Assembly (NCBI GenBank): GCA_030681895.1
Contig: JAUXRI010000102.1
Coordinates: forward strand, 1 to 64,000
DNA length: 64,000 nucleotides
Reading direction: 5' to 3'
From: Myxococcales bacterium
GTDB lineage: Bacteria; Myxococcota; Myxococcia; Myxococcales; Myxococcaceae
Part shown: one piece after another, positions 42,602-50,232 of the stretch
How the letters are laid out: every line of letters starts with the position of its first letter
How positions within the stretch are numbered: the stretch's first letter is position 1
Notes under the pieces: model-generated
Told to the model about the DNA's origin: nothing
The model's input: only the letters and a program-made list of their open reading frames with translations
The model's database searches: none
Made by a program: the position numbers and the translations under genes

Positions 42602-43857
42602 GCCGGACGAACTTCACCGGCCCGACGCAGAGCCTCTCTGACGAGGGTGCGCTCATCGAGCCCGTCGAGCTCGAAGCCAACGGGGTCGTGCTGCGCCTGG
42701 AGCAGGGCATGGTGCTGGCCGGCTCGAGCTCGCGCAGCGACCTGGTGCTCGACGACCGCACCGTGTCGGGCCGGCACGCGACCTTCGAGCTGCTCCCGGG
42801 CGCGGTGCGGGTCAGAGACCTCGGCAGCCGAAACGGCGTGAAGTTTCTCGGCGCGAAGGTCGAGTCCGTCGTGGTGCCCATCGGCGCGAGCGTCACCCTG
42901 GGCAAGACGGTCGTGCAGCTCCGCAGGCCTGCTGACGGCTCCGCTGTTCCTGCGACCGATGACTGGCACGCACTCGTGGCGCGCAGCCTGGTGATGCGGC
43001 AGCTCGTGTGGCGGCTCGAGCGCGCGGCGAAGACGGACGTCTCGGTGGTGCTGCGCGGGCCGACGGGCGCGGGAAAAGAAGCGGTGGCGCGCGCGCTCCA
43101 CGCGGCGTCTGCGAGAGCGAAGGGCCCGTTCGTGGTGTTCGACGGTGCCGGCGCGCGCGGCGACCTGCTCGAGAGCGAGCTGTTCGGTCACGTGAAGGGC
43201 GCGTTCACCGGCGCGGTGTTGGCGAAGGCTGGCGTGCTCGAGCTGGCGCATGGCGGCACGGTGCTCTTCGACAACGTCGACCAGATGCCGATGGAGCTGC
43301 AGCCCAAGCTCTTGCGCTTCCTCGAGGAGCGCACCTTGCGCCGCATCGGTGACACGAAGACGAAGGCGGTCGACGTTCGTATCGTGTCGACGACGCAGCG
43401 TGGGCTCGAGCGCGCCGTGGAGCACCGGGAGCTGCGTGAAGACCTCTTCTACCGGCTGGCGGCGGTGGTGCTCGACGTGCCGGCGCTCCATCAACGCCGG
43501 GAGGACATCGCGCCGCTGGCGAAGAAGTTCGCAGGGCCGAAAGTGAAGCTGTCGGCGTCGACGCTCGCGTCACTCGAGGCGCACCCCTGGCCGGGCAACG
43601 CGCGAGAGCTCAAGCACGCCGTGGAGCGCAGCCTGACGCTCGGCACCTGGGAGCCCGCGAAGCCCGTCGACGGCGCGACGCCCGACACTGATTTGAAGGC
43701 CGCGCGCGAGAAGGTGTCAGGCGCGTTCGAAGCCGATGCGCTCAAGGCGTTGCTCGAGAAGCACCGGTGGAACGTCGCCGCCGTCGCGCGCGAGGCGAAG
43801 ATGGCGCGCAGTCATCTCTACACGTTGATTTCGAAGCACGGCCTCAAGCGCGGCTGA
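42598..43857 (+). CDS. FHA-domain sigma54-activator-like protein with altered Walker B
   Basis: 419 residues, ATG 42598 coupled to the kinase. FHA domain about 30-100 (RSDLVLDDRTVSGRHATFEL, DLGSRNGVKF). AAA+ domain: Walker A GPTGAGKE, intact GAFTGA loop, and LREDLFYRLA. Walker B reads GGTVLFDNVDQM: the catalytic Glu after the conserved Asp is Asn, unlike the paralogue at 14499 (FLDEV). The C-terminal Fis-like helix-turn-helix ends ARSHLYTLISKHGLKRG. The substitution predicts weak or no ATP hydrolysis, so it may act as a modulator, or as a subunit in mixed hexamers. Regulation by the coupled kinase through FHA is likely. Confidence 0.9.
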   Translation: MSRTNFTGPTQSLSDEGALIEPVELEANGVVLRLEQGMVLAGSSSRSDLVLDDRTVSGRHATFELLPGAVRVRDLGSRNGVKFLGAKVESVVVPIGASVTLGKTVVQLRRPADGSAVPATDDWHALVARSLVMRQLVWRLERAAKTDVSVVLRGPTGAGKEAVARALHAASARAKGPFVVFDGAGARGDLLESELFGHVKGAFTGAVLAKAGVLELAHGGTVLFDNVDQMPMELQPKLLRFLEERTLRRIGDTKTKAVDVRIVSTTQRGLERAVEHRELREDLFYRLAAVVLDVPALHQRREDIAPLAKKFAGPKVKLSASTLASLEAHPWPGNARELKHAVERSLTLGTWEPAKPVDGATPDTDLKAAREKVSGAFEADALKALLEKHRWNVAAVAREAKMARSHLYTLISKHGLKRG

Positions 43858-44038
43858 GCGCGCGGAGCTGGATGAGCGGTTCGTTCCCCGGGGTTGGTAC
43901 TTGACCTCGATCACCACAAAGAATGACTGCTTCGTTCAGCGCCGCGCGTGACCTGGAGCAACCGGTGAGACGTGGCGCCATCCTCACCCTTGCTGAGGTC
44001 TGAGGCTGGTACATGAGAGGTCCTGAAAGGCGGTACGC

Positions 44039-44554
44039 GTGACTTCCTCCGACCCCATTCCTGAGACCGTCGTCACGACCCGGCTGACTTTCGCGGCTCC
44101 ACCAGCGCGGGCGTGGGACACCTTGATGTTCTACGAGCAGCTCGAGTCGCGGCCCCCGCTGCACTTGCGGCTGTTGCTCCCCGTGCCCATTCGTACCGAG
44201 GGCTCGAAGGAGAAGGTGGGCGACGAGGCGCTCTGTCTCTACGAGGGCGGCAACCTCATCAAGCGCGTCACGGCGGTCGAGCCGGGGCGGCACTACGGCT
44301 TCTCGGTCGTGAAGCAGGACCTCGACGTCGGCGGCGGCATGCGGCTGTCGGGAGGCGCGTACACGCTCACGGCGATGCCCGACGGGCGCACCGAGGTCGA
44401 AGCGGTGACGCGATACCGGAGCCCGAAGCGCCCGAGGTGGCTGTGGGAGCCCGTCGAGGCCACCGTCTGTCACATGTTCCACCGGCACATTCTTCGCGAG
44501 ATGCGGCGCCACGCGGAGCAGCCTCCACGCCTCGAAGGAGAAGCGCGCACATGA
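44039..44554 (+). CDS. SRPBCC-family (START-like) protein
   Basis: 171 residues from GTG 44039 (AAAGGCGG upstream). Pattern of the SRPBCC fold: TTRLTFAAPPARAWDTLMFY, a central beta sheet (KRVTAVEPGRHYGFSVVKQD, GGGMRLSGGAYTL) and a long C-terminal helix (PVEATVCHMFHRHILREMRR). These proteins bind hydrophobic ligands and often assist lipid or polyketide pathways. First gene of an operon of four overlapping or closely spaced genes, ending with a phytoene-synthase-like enzyme. Confidence 0.8.
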   Translation: MTSSDPIPETVVTTRLTFAAPPARAWDTLMFYEQLESRPPLHLRLLLPVPIRTEGSKEKVGDEALCLYEGGNLIKRVTAVEPGRHYGFSVVKQDLDVGGGMRLSGGAYTLTAMPDGRTEVEAVTRYRSPKRPRWLWEPVEATVCHMFHRHILREMRRHAEQPPRLEGEART

Positions 44555-44934
44555 TGACGTTGTTGATTCCCATCTGGCTCGTGCGCGTCGCGGTGGCGGG
44601 CGTGTGGGTCTACGAGGGCCTGTGGTGCAAGCTGCTCGGCGGCGACCCGAACCAGCTCACCATCGTGACCGCGGTGCCGACGTACGGCCCGAAGGTGGGC
44701 AAGCTCTTCCTGATGACGCTCGGCGTGGTCGAGCTCTCGCTCGGTGTCTGGGTGCTGTCGGGCCTGCGTCCGTTCGAGTGCGCCATCGCGCAAACCGTGT
44801 TGCTGGTGACGCTCAACGCGAACGGCTTGTTGTGGTCGCGGAAGCTCATTCACGACCCGGCCGGCATGGTGGTGAAGAACTTCGCGTTCCTCGTGCTCGG
44901 CTGGGTGGCAGCGAGCCTGCCGGAGGGCTGGTGA
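44551..44934 (+). CDS. DoxX-like integral membrane protein
   Basis: 127 residues, ATG 44551 overlapping the previous stop by four bases. Four predicted transmembrane segments: about 4-20 (IPIWLVRVAVAGVWVYEGL), 48-66 (LFLMTLGVVELSLGVWVLSG), 72-90 and 105-122 (FAFLVLGWVAASLP). YEGLWCKLLGG and the four-helix layout fit the DoxX-like / DUF4345-type family. No catalytic role is assigned. The coupling to SRPBCC and DUF3419 genes suggests it serves the same membrane lipid process. Confidence 0.7.
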   Translation: MMTLLIPIWLVRVAVAGVWVYEGLWCKLLGGDPNQLTIVTAVPTYGPKVGKLFLMTLGVVELSLGVWVLSGLRPFECAIAQTVLLVTLNANGLLWSRKLIHDPAGMVVKNFAFLVLGWVAASLPEGW

Positions 44935-45866
44935 TGTCGACTCCATCGCTCGTCACGACCGAAGCCGAGACGCCGTGGGTCGCTGGGCGCTTCGACTCGA
45001 AGGTGAGCGGCCGAGAGGTGCTCTTCGGGCGCATGTACGAAGACCCGGCCATCGAGCTCGACGCCTTCAAGGGCGCGCACCGCGTGCTGTGCATCGCGTC
45101 GGCAGGCTGCACTGCGATGGCGCTGGCGCCGCACCACGACGTCGTCGCGCTCGACATCAACCCGGTGCAATTGGCCTACGCGTCACAGCGTTTCGCAGGC
45201 GCGCCGTCGGTGCGTGGCCGGGCCGAGCGGGTGATGGACTTCATGCGCTTCTTCGCGCCGCTGCTGGGCTGGTGGCCGTCGAAGGTGCGCGCGTTTCTGG
45301 AGCTCGATGACCCGGCGGCGCAGCGGGCGTACTGGAAAGAACACCTCGACACCTGGCGGCTTCGCGCGGCGCTTGGTGTTGCGTTCTCGTTCACTGCGCT
45401 GCGGGCCGTGTATGCGTCGCGCTTCCTCGACTTTCTCCCTCGTCGTCTCGGCGCCGTCTTTCACGACCGCCTCGAGCGTGGCCTCGGTGCGAGCCCCAAC
45501 AGGAAGAATCCCTGGGCGCGCGCGCTGCTGCTGGGAGAGCTGTCGACGGACCCGCCGCCGCCTGAAGCCCAGAAGGTGCAGCTCGTTCACGCCGACGCCG
45601 CCTCGTACCTCGAGAGCCAACCTGCGCAGAGCTTCGAGGGCTTCACGCTCTCGAACATTCTCGATGGCGCGGCGCCGGCGTACCGGGAGCGGTTGTTTGC
45701 AGCGGTGAAGCGCGCGGCGAAACCCGGCGCGAAGGTGGTGCTGCGCAGCTTCGGAGAGCCGACGGGCCCGCTGCCGACGAACCGCGCCGCCGAGGACCGC
45801 GCGTTGTTGTGGGGCATCGTCGACGTGCGCCTCGCGAGCGAGCTGGACGCCAGCGGCCGGAGCTGA
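44934..45866 (+). CDS. DUF3419 / BtaA-like SAM-dependent protein
   Basis: 310 residues, ATG 44934 overlapping the previous stop by one base. The SAM-binding half contains VLCIASAGCTAMALAPHHDV followed by VALDINPVQLAYASQR, the characteristic DUF3419 motif. Later blocks are NPWARALLLGELS and FTLSNILDGA, then a second Rossmann-like C-terminus (AKPGAKVVLRSFGEPTG). Relatives include BtaA, which transfers the 3-amino-3-carboxypropyl group of SAM to diacylglycerol in betaine-lipid synthesis. Whether this protein makes such a lipid is not known; no BtaB-like N-methyltransferase is adjacent. Confidence 0.85.
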   Translation: MSTPSLVTTEAETPWVAGRFDSKVSGREVLFGRMYEDPAIELDAFKGAHRVLCIASAGCTAMALAPHHDVVALDINPVQLAYASQRFAGAPSVRGRAERVMDFMRFFAPLLGWWPSKVRAFLELDDPAAQRAYWKEHLDTWRLRAALGVAFSFTALRAVYASRFLDFLPRRLGAVFHDRLERGLGASPNRKNPWARALLLGELSTDPPPPEAQKVQLVHADAASYLESQPAQSFEGFTLSNILDGAAPAYRERLFAAVKRAAKPGAKVVLRSFGEPTGPLPTNRAAEDRALLWGIVDVRLASELDASGRS

Positions 45867-45868
45867 CG

Positions 45869-46810
45869 ATGCCGTCGTGGCCCGGCTACGCACCGTGGGC
45901 CGAGACCGTCGATGCGAGCCGCGAGGAGTTCGTGCAGGTCGCCAAGCGCTTCTGGTTGATTCCGGAGCTCATCCCTCCGCTCGACCGTGACGACGTGGGG
46001 CTGCTGTATTGCTTCTGTCGACGGCTCGACGACGCGGTCGACGAGGCGCCGTCGCGCGCCGAAGCCGCTGCTGCGCTGGAGCAGTGGCGTGAGGAGCTGG
46101 AGGGCCGGCGAACGCCTCGACCGCTCATCGCCGCGTTCGTGGCCGGTGCTGCGCGGAGTGGGTTGCCGCTGTCGAGCGCGAGTCACCTGCTGGACGGCAT
46201 GGCGGCGGACCTGCTGGACGTGCGCGTGCCCGACGACGCGGCGCTCGTACGCTACGCGTACCAGGTGAGCTCATCTGTGGGCCTGATGCTGGCGCCGCTG
46301 TTGGGTGTGCGAGGTGACGAGGCGTTGCGGCGCGTGGTGGACCTCGGCGTGGCGCTGCAGCTGAGCAACGTGCTGTTGGGCGTCGAGGATGATGCGCGAC
46401 GTGAGCGCGTGTACCTGCCGGCGACGCGGCTGCGCGAGGTGGGGCTGTCGAGCGACGACGTGCTGGCGAATCCGGCGGACGTGCGGTTGCGCCCGGTGCT
46501 CCGTGGGTTGGCCGACCTCGCGGAACAGTACGCTCACAGCGCGGAGCTCGGCGCGGCGACGATTCCTCTTCGGTACCGGCATGGCGTGATGTTGCTCGGT
46601 CGCGCGTACGGAGCGCTCGGTCGTCGTGCCGCTGAGGGACTGCCTTCACCGCTCACGCCTGCCGGGTTGCCGGGGCGTGAGCGGGTGCGTCACCTCGTGT
46701 CGCTCACCGTGGCGGGGGTGCATCCGAGGGTGCTCGGCTTCACGGCGATTCCTCCGCACGACGCAGCGCTGCACCGCGACCTCGCCGGACTTCCCGGAGC
46801 GCACGTATGA
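45869..46810 (+). CDS. Squalene/phytoene-synthase-family protein
   Basis: 313 residues, ATG 45869 two bases after the previous stop. The first aspartate-rich motif is present (CFCRRLDDAVDE). The second, usually N-x-L-R-D-x-x-E-D, reads SNVLLGVEDDARRERVYLP, so the first Asp and preceding Arg are replaced by Gly and Leu. The rest (LPSPLTPAGLPGRER) is family-like. Head-to-head prenyl condensation of farnesyl or geranylgeranyl diphosphate needs both motifs for magnesium binding, so activity may be altered. In the operon it may instead act as a prenyl-lipid transferase or dehydrosqualene-type enzyme; undetermined. Confidence 0.85.
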   Translation: MPSWPGYAPWAETVDASREEFVQVAKRFWLIPELIPPLDRDDVGLLYCFCRRLDDAVDEAPSRAEAAAALEQWREELEGRRTPRPLIAAFVAGAARSGLPLSSASHLLDGMAADLLDVRVPDDAALVRYAYQVSSSVGLMLAPLLGVRGDEALRRVVDLGVALQLSNVLLGVEDDARRERVYLPATRLREVGLSSDDVLANPADVRLRPVLRGLADLAEQYAHSAELGAATIPLRYRHGVMLLGRAYGALGRRAAEGLPSPLTPAGLPGRERVRHLVSLTVAGVHPRVLGFTAIPPHDAALHRDLAGLPGAHV

Positions 46811-46814
46811 GGTG

Positions 46815-46900
46815 CTCGGCTTCAATGCCAATCGGTCTCGCGACACGGCGGCGACCATCGCGACCTCGGCTTCGACGCAAATCGGTTTCGCGCCACGGCG
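46815..46900 (+). repeat. 50-bp-period duplication upstream of the ATPase pair
   Basis: CTCGGCTTCAATGCCAATCG and following bases (46815-46850) recur at 46865-46900 with 31 of 36 positions identical. Both copies are outside any assigned gene, just after the phytoene-synthase-like stop. Confidence 0.7.
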
Positions 46901-46929
46901 CTGCACGGCGATCTCTCTGGAGGACGCAC

Positions 46930-47067
46930 ATGAGCTCTCGGCACGACGAGATGTCGCTCGGCCGCAGCTCCAGAGCACTGCACCGTCGTGTCGCTGGCGC
47001 CTGCACTCGCACGACAGCGCCGCTGCGCACTCCACTTCGCCTCGAACTCCCTGGAGCACGCGCATGA
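46930..47067 (+). CDS. Possible 45-residue leader ORF coupled to the ArsA-like gene
   Basis: ATG 46930 has a strong ribosome-binding site (CTGGAGGACGCAC before it). The ORF is Arg- and Ser-rich, begins MSSRHDEMSLGRSSRALHRR, ends LELPGARA, and stops at 47065-47067, overlapping the next ATG (47064) by four bases. The context CTCTCTGGAGGACGCACATG is echoed at the next start (CTCCCTGGAGCACGCGCATG), as if a start region had been duplicated. It could be a translated leader that couples translation or a chance ORF; codon use is not decisive. Confidence 0.38.
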   Translation: MSSRHDEMSLGRSSRALHRRVAGACTRTTAPLRTPLRLELPGARA

Positions 47068-48008
47068 CGGCGCCGTTGCGACCGACGCAGGTGACTCCGC
47101 CGCTGCAGGTCGTCACCGGCAAAGGCGGCGTCGGCAAGTCGACGTTCTCGGCCGCGCTCGCGCTCGCGGCGGCGAAGCAGGGTCACGCGGTGCTGGCGCT
47201 CGAGCTCGGCGAGCCGGGTGGGTTGTCGACGCTCCTGCGCGCGCGGCCGACGGAGCACGGCGTTCCGGTGCAGGCCGCGAAGAACCTCCACGTCGCCTGG
47301 TACGACGGTGAAGCCTCGCTCGCCGAGTACATCGTGCGGTTCATTCCGTTCGGCGGGCGGCTCAAGCCCTTCTTCGCACACCCGCTCTACCGCGCGTTCG
47401 TCTCGGCCGGCCCGGGCGTGCGGGAGTTGATGGCCATCGGCAAGGTGCGTGACGAGCTGCTCGGTCTGTCGTCGGGGTCGCCGCGGTGGGACCTCATCGT
47501 CGTCGACGCGGGCGCGTCGGGGCACGTGCTGCAGCTGCTCGGCATGCCGGCGGCGACGGCGCGGACGTTCAAGAGCGGACTCGCTCATCGCGAGGCGACG
47601 CGCGTCTCGGGCACGCTGGCGGATCCATCGATGACGACGGTGCACGTGGTGGCGCGCCCTGAGGTGATGCCGCTCGAAGAGGCGGGGCACGTCATCGAGC
47701 AGCTCCGCGCACAGCAGTTGCCGGTGGGGCGGTTGGTGGTGAACCAGTGCTGGCCCGTGCCGCCGGTCGGGGCCGACGAGGCGGTCGCGCGAGTGAAGGC
47801 GCGGCGTCCCGACGAGGCTGGCCGTTCACTCGTCGTGGCCGCAGAACGCGCGTTGACCTGGGCGGCGCTGCAGGAAGAGGGCATCACCTCGCTGGAGCAC
47901 CGGCTCGCCAAGCCCGCGCTCCGGTTGCCGCGCCTGTCGTCGCCGTCGTTCGGGTTGCCGGAGCTCGAGCAACTCGCCGCGTTGGTGTCCGCGGAGGTGT
48001 CGTCATGA
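47064..48008 (+). CDS. ArsA/GET3-type P-loop ATPase, first of a pair
   Basis: 314 residues from ATG 47064 (GGAG upstream). N-terminal deviant Walker A GKGGVGKST with the signature Lys. Further features are LALELGEPGGLSTLL, a Walker B-like LIVVDAGASGHVLQLLGM and the A-loop region RRPDEAGRSLVVAAE. ArsA/GET3 proteins are dimeric ATPases that handle arsenite or tail-anchored proteins; pairs of distantly related copies in one operon are known in actinobacteria and myxobacteria, with unclear roles. No arsenic resistance genes are nearby. It overlaps the second ATPase by four bases. Metal-binding Cys residues of true ArsA are not evident. Confidence 0.85.
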   Translation: MTAPLRPTQVTPPLQVVTGKGGVGKSTFSAALALAAAKQGHAVLALELGEPGGLSTLLRARPTEHGVPVQAAKNLHVAWYDGEASLAEYIVRFIPFGGRLKPFFAHPLYRAFVSAGPGVRELMAIGKVRDELLGLSSGSPRWDLIVVDAGASGHVLQLLGMPAATARTFKSGLAHREATRVSGTLADPSMTTVHVVARPEVMPLEEAGHVIEQLRAQQLPVGRLVVNQCWPVPPVGADEAVARVKARRPDEAGRSLVVAAERALTWAALQEEGITSLEHRLAKPALRLPRLSSPSFGLPELEQLAALVSAEVSS

Positions 48009-49132
48009 GTGACGTGCTCGCATCGCTCCTGCTGCGTCACCGCGCGGTGGTGTGCGTCGGGACCGGTGGCGTGGGGAAGACGACGACGGCAGCAGCGCTC
48101 GGTCTCGCGGCGGCGTCACTCGGGCGGCGCACCATGGTGCTCACCATCGACCCGGCTCGTCAGCTCGCGCGCGCCCTCGGCCTCGAGACGTTGACCCGCG
48201 CTGGAGAGCCGGTGGACACGAAGGGCCTCACCGCGCCGGGGATGCTCCATGCCGGCATGCTCGACCTGAAGGCCTCGTGGGATGCGTTCATCACGCGCCA
48301 CGCGCCGACGACGGCCGTGCGCGACGCGATGCTCGCGAACCCGTTCTACCAGAAGGTCTCGACGTCCTTCGCGGGCACCACCGAGTTCATGGCCATCGAG
48401 GAGCTCTGCCGGCTCGACGAGAGCCGCGCGTACGACCTCATCATCATCGACACGCCGCCGTCGGGCCGCGCCATCGACTTCCTCCGTGCGCCCGAGCGCC
48501 TCGAGAAGCTGCTCGCGCCCGAGGTCGCGCGGTGGATTCTGGGGCGGACCGGTGGCGGCGCGTTGCAGGCGGTGACGGGCGGAGCCCGCTTTCTCATCAA
48601 GCAGCTCGAGCGCGCGATGGGCACGCGCACGATGAGCGAAGCGTCGGGCTTCTTCACGGCGCTCGACGCGATGTTCGGAGACCTCTCGGGCCGCGCTACT
48701 CGGGGCCGCGCGCTGCTCACCGGGAAGGAGACCGCGTTTCTGCTGGTCGTCGCGCCCACGGCGCCAGAGCTGGCTGGTGCGGTCGAGCTGACCGCAGGGC
48801 TGAAGGAGATGGCCGCCCCGTTGCGTGGTGTCATCGCCAACCGCGTTCACCCGCTGCCCGGTCCACGCACGCTCGAGACTGACGTCCTCGCCGCCGCCGA
48901 GGGAGACGCGAGCGTGACGGCGTGGCTGCAGCAGACCTGGTCGGCCGCCCGCGCACTCGCGGACGTCGAGCGTGAGCGGCTCGATGCCTTCGCGAAGTCA
49001 CTCCCGCCTGACGTGGCATGGGTCGAGGTGCCGGAGCTCGAGCACGACGCGCACGCCCTCGAGGACCTCGCGCGGCTCGCGGGGCTGTTGTGTTCGCTCC
49101 CGGCGCGCTCGGCGTCAGCCGCGGGGCGTTGA
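48005..49132 (+). CDS. ArsA/GET3-type P-loop ATPase, second of a pair
   Basis: 375 residues, ATG 48005 coupled to the previous gene (ATGA). The Walker A is GTGGVGKTT: the signature Lys of the deviant P-loop (GKGGVGKT) is Thr. IDPARQLARALGLE matches the switch I region, LIIIDTPPSGRAIDFLRAPE the switch II region (DTxPxGxxxDFLxxP), and a helical insert (RTMSEASGFFTALDAMFGDL) could bind a client helix. The signature Lys acts across the dimer, so this subunit may rely on the first ATPase to complete a heterodimer. The gene ends 136 bases before repeat copy C. Confidence 0.87.
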   Translation: MSDVLASLLLRHRAVVCVGTGGVGKTTTAAALGLAAASLGRRTMVLTIDPARQLARALGLETLTRAGEPVDTKGLTAPGMLHAGMLDLKASWDAFITRHAPTTAVRDAMLANPFYQKVSTSFAGTTEFMAIEELCRLDESRAYDLIIIDTPPSGRAIDFLRAPERLEKLLAPEVARWILGRTGGGALQAVTGGARFLIKQLERAMGTRTMSEASGFFTALDAMFGDLSGRATRGRALLTGKETAFLLVVAPTAPELAGAVELTAGLKEMAAPLRGVIANRVHPLPGPRTLETDVLAAAEGDASVTAWLQQTWSAARALADVERERLDAFAKSLPPDVAWVEVPELEHDAHALEDLARLAGLLCSLPARSASAAGR

Positions 49133-49268
49133 GCAAAGGGCGCTGCTCGCGAAGATCGCAGTCGTCGTCGTCCGCGTTGCCGCAACTCGGCGCGAGTCGG
49201 GTTCAGGTCGTCACAGCCACCAGTTCGGTGAGACCAGTGCGGCTGGATGACGCGACCGACTTCCGCAA

Positions 49269-49586
49269 CGTGTCTCTCGCGTGACTCCAGTGAGGTCGCG
49301 GTTGACGTGAATTCGCGTCAACCTCGATGCGCCCGGAGTCCCGGACGAGACGTGTCCGAATCATCGCGCCCCAGGCGCCGCTCGAACCTCGGCGCGGAGA
49401 CCTCTTCGGTCGCAAACTCGTGGCCACGACGGCCTCCAGGAGGAGGGCCAGCGCGAATCGGCCGCGCTAACCTCGAGGTTCAGTCGTTCCGTGGCGAAAG
49501 CAGAGCCGCCCGCGGGTCGAGACGACCACGGAGCCCGCGCCTTTCCTTCACGCCCTCCGACACTCGAGGCTTCGCGAGCGCCCTCG
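49269..49586 (+). repeat. Interspersed palindromic element, copy C
   Basis: Palindrome 49269-49354 centred on TTGACGTGAATTCGCGTCAA (49302-49321), with the same outer arms as copies A and B. The second conserved box is at about 49528-49586 (GAGCCCGCGCC ... CACTCGAGGCTTCGCGAGCG), 174 bases downstream, in the same orientation as copy A. The spacer 49133-49671 holds no assigned gene. Confidence 0.8.
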
Positions 49587-49671
49587 TTCACCCCGCGCTC
49601 CCCGAGAGCCGTTCCGCAACGCTCCCGGCGTCGAGCGACGACGCCACACTGACGCAACGGTCCACGCCTCG

Positions 49672-50232
49672 TCAGAGCAGGTCGATGCTCATCACGAGCC
49701 GCCGAGCCGTCACCGCCGGGCTCCGGTGCGCCACCGGCATGATGTCCGGCCACTCGCGCCCCTTGAACCAGCCGACCGCCGCCGAGGGGAGCTGCTCGAC
49801 GGCCGAGGTCTCGTTCACGGCGTACAGCGGTCCACGCACCCACTGCGTGCCGTCACCCGCGAGGGCGGTGAGCAGCTGACAGTGCTGCCGGCTCACGTGA
49901 AACGAGGGACACAACGGCGTCTGGGTCAGCGTCACGCGAACACCCACCGCGTCGACCTCGAACAACGCGCTGTGCAGCTCCACGAGCCGGCGCGCGCGCT
50001 CGAGCACGGAGGCCGACTCGACGAGCGCTCCCAGCGCTTCCAGCTCCGTTCCCGCAGCGCCGACCTCACCCGTCCACACGAACGGCTCGCGGCGCAGCAC
50101 CGCCTCGGCGTCAGGCAGCACTGGGAGCCGCCACCACACGAGCGACACATCTTCGTCGTACAGGCGCACCAGCTCGCCGGGCTCCGACACCTCGGTGACC
50201 TGCTGCGAGCGCTCCGCTTTGCGGCGCTTCAC
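49672..50232 (-). CDS. DUF1826-family protein
   Basis: 186 residues. GTG 50232 is chosen because it overlaps the upstream stop as GTGA; GTG 50253 and 50241 are alternatives. The diagnostic block CPSFHVSRQHCQLLTALAGD followed by GTQWV matches DUF1826 (CPxFHVD...LxxTYxGxGTEW). The C-terminus contains AVGWFKGREWPDIMPVAHRSPAV. DUF1826 proteins often occur near zinc-uptake or Zur-regulated genes in proteobacteria, but none is evident here. Cytoplasmic, no signal. Function unknown. Confidence 0.8.
   Translation of the reverse strand: MKRRKAERSQQVTEVSEPGELVRLYDEDVSLVWWRLPVLPDAEAVLRREPFVWTGEVGAAGTELEALGALVESASVLERARRLVELHSALFEVDAVGVRVTLTQTPLCPSFHVSRQHCQLLTALAGDGTQWVRGPLYAVNETSAVEQLPSAAVGWFKGREWPDIMPVAHRSPAVTARRLVMSIDLL

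Noticed and set aside
43902..43926. Sigma70-type promoter before the SRPBCC operon (TTGACC)
   Set aside because: No acceptable -10 hexamer at 16-18 bases spacing.
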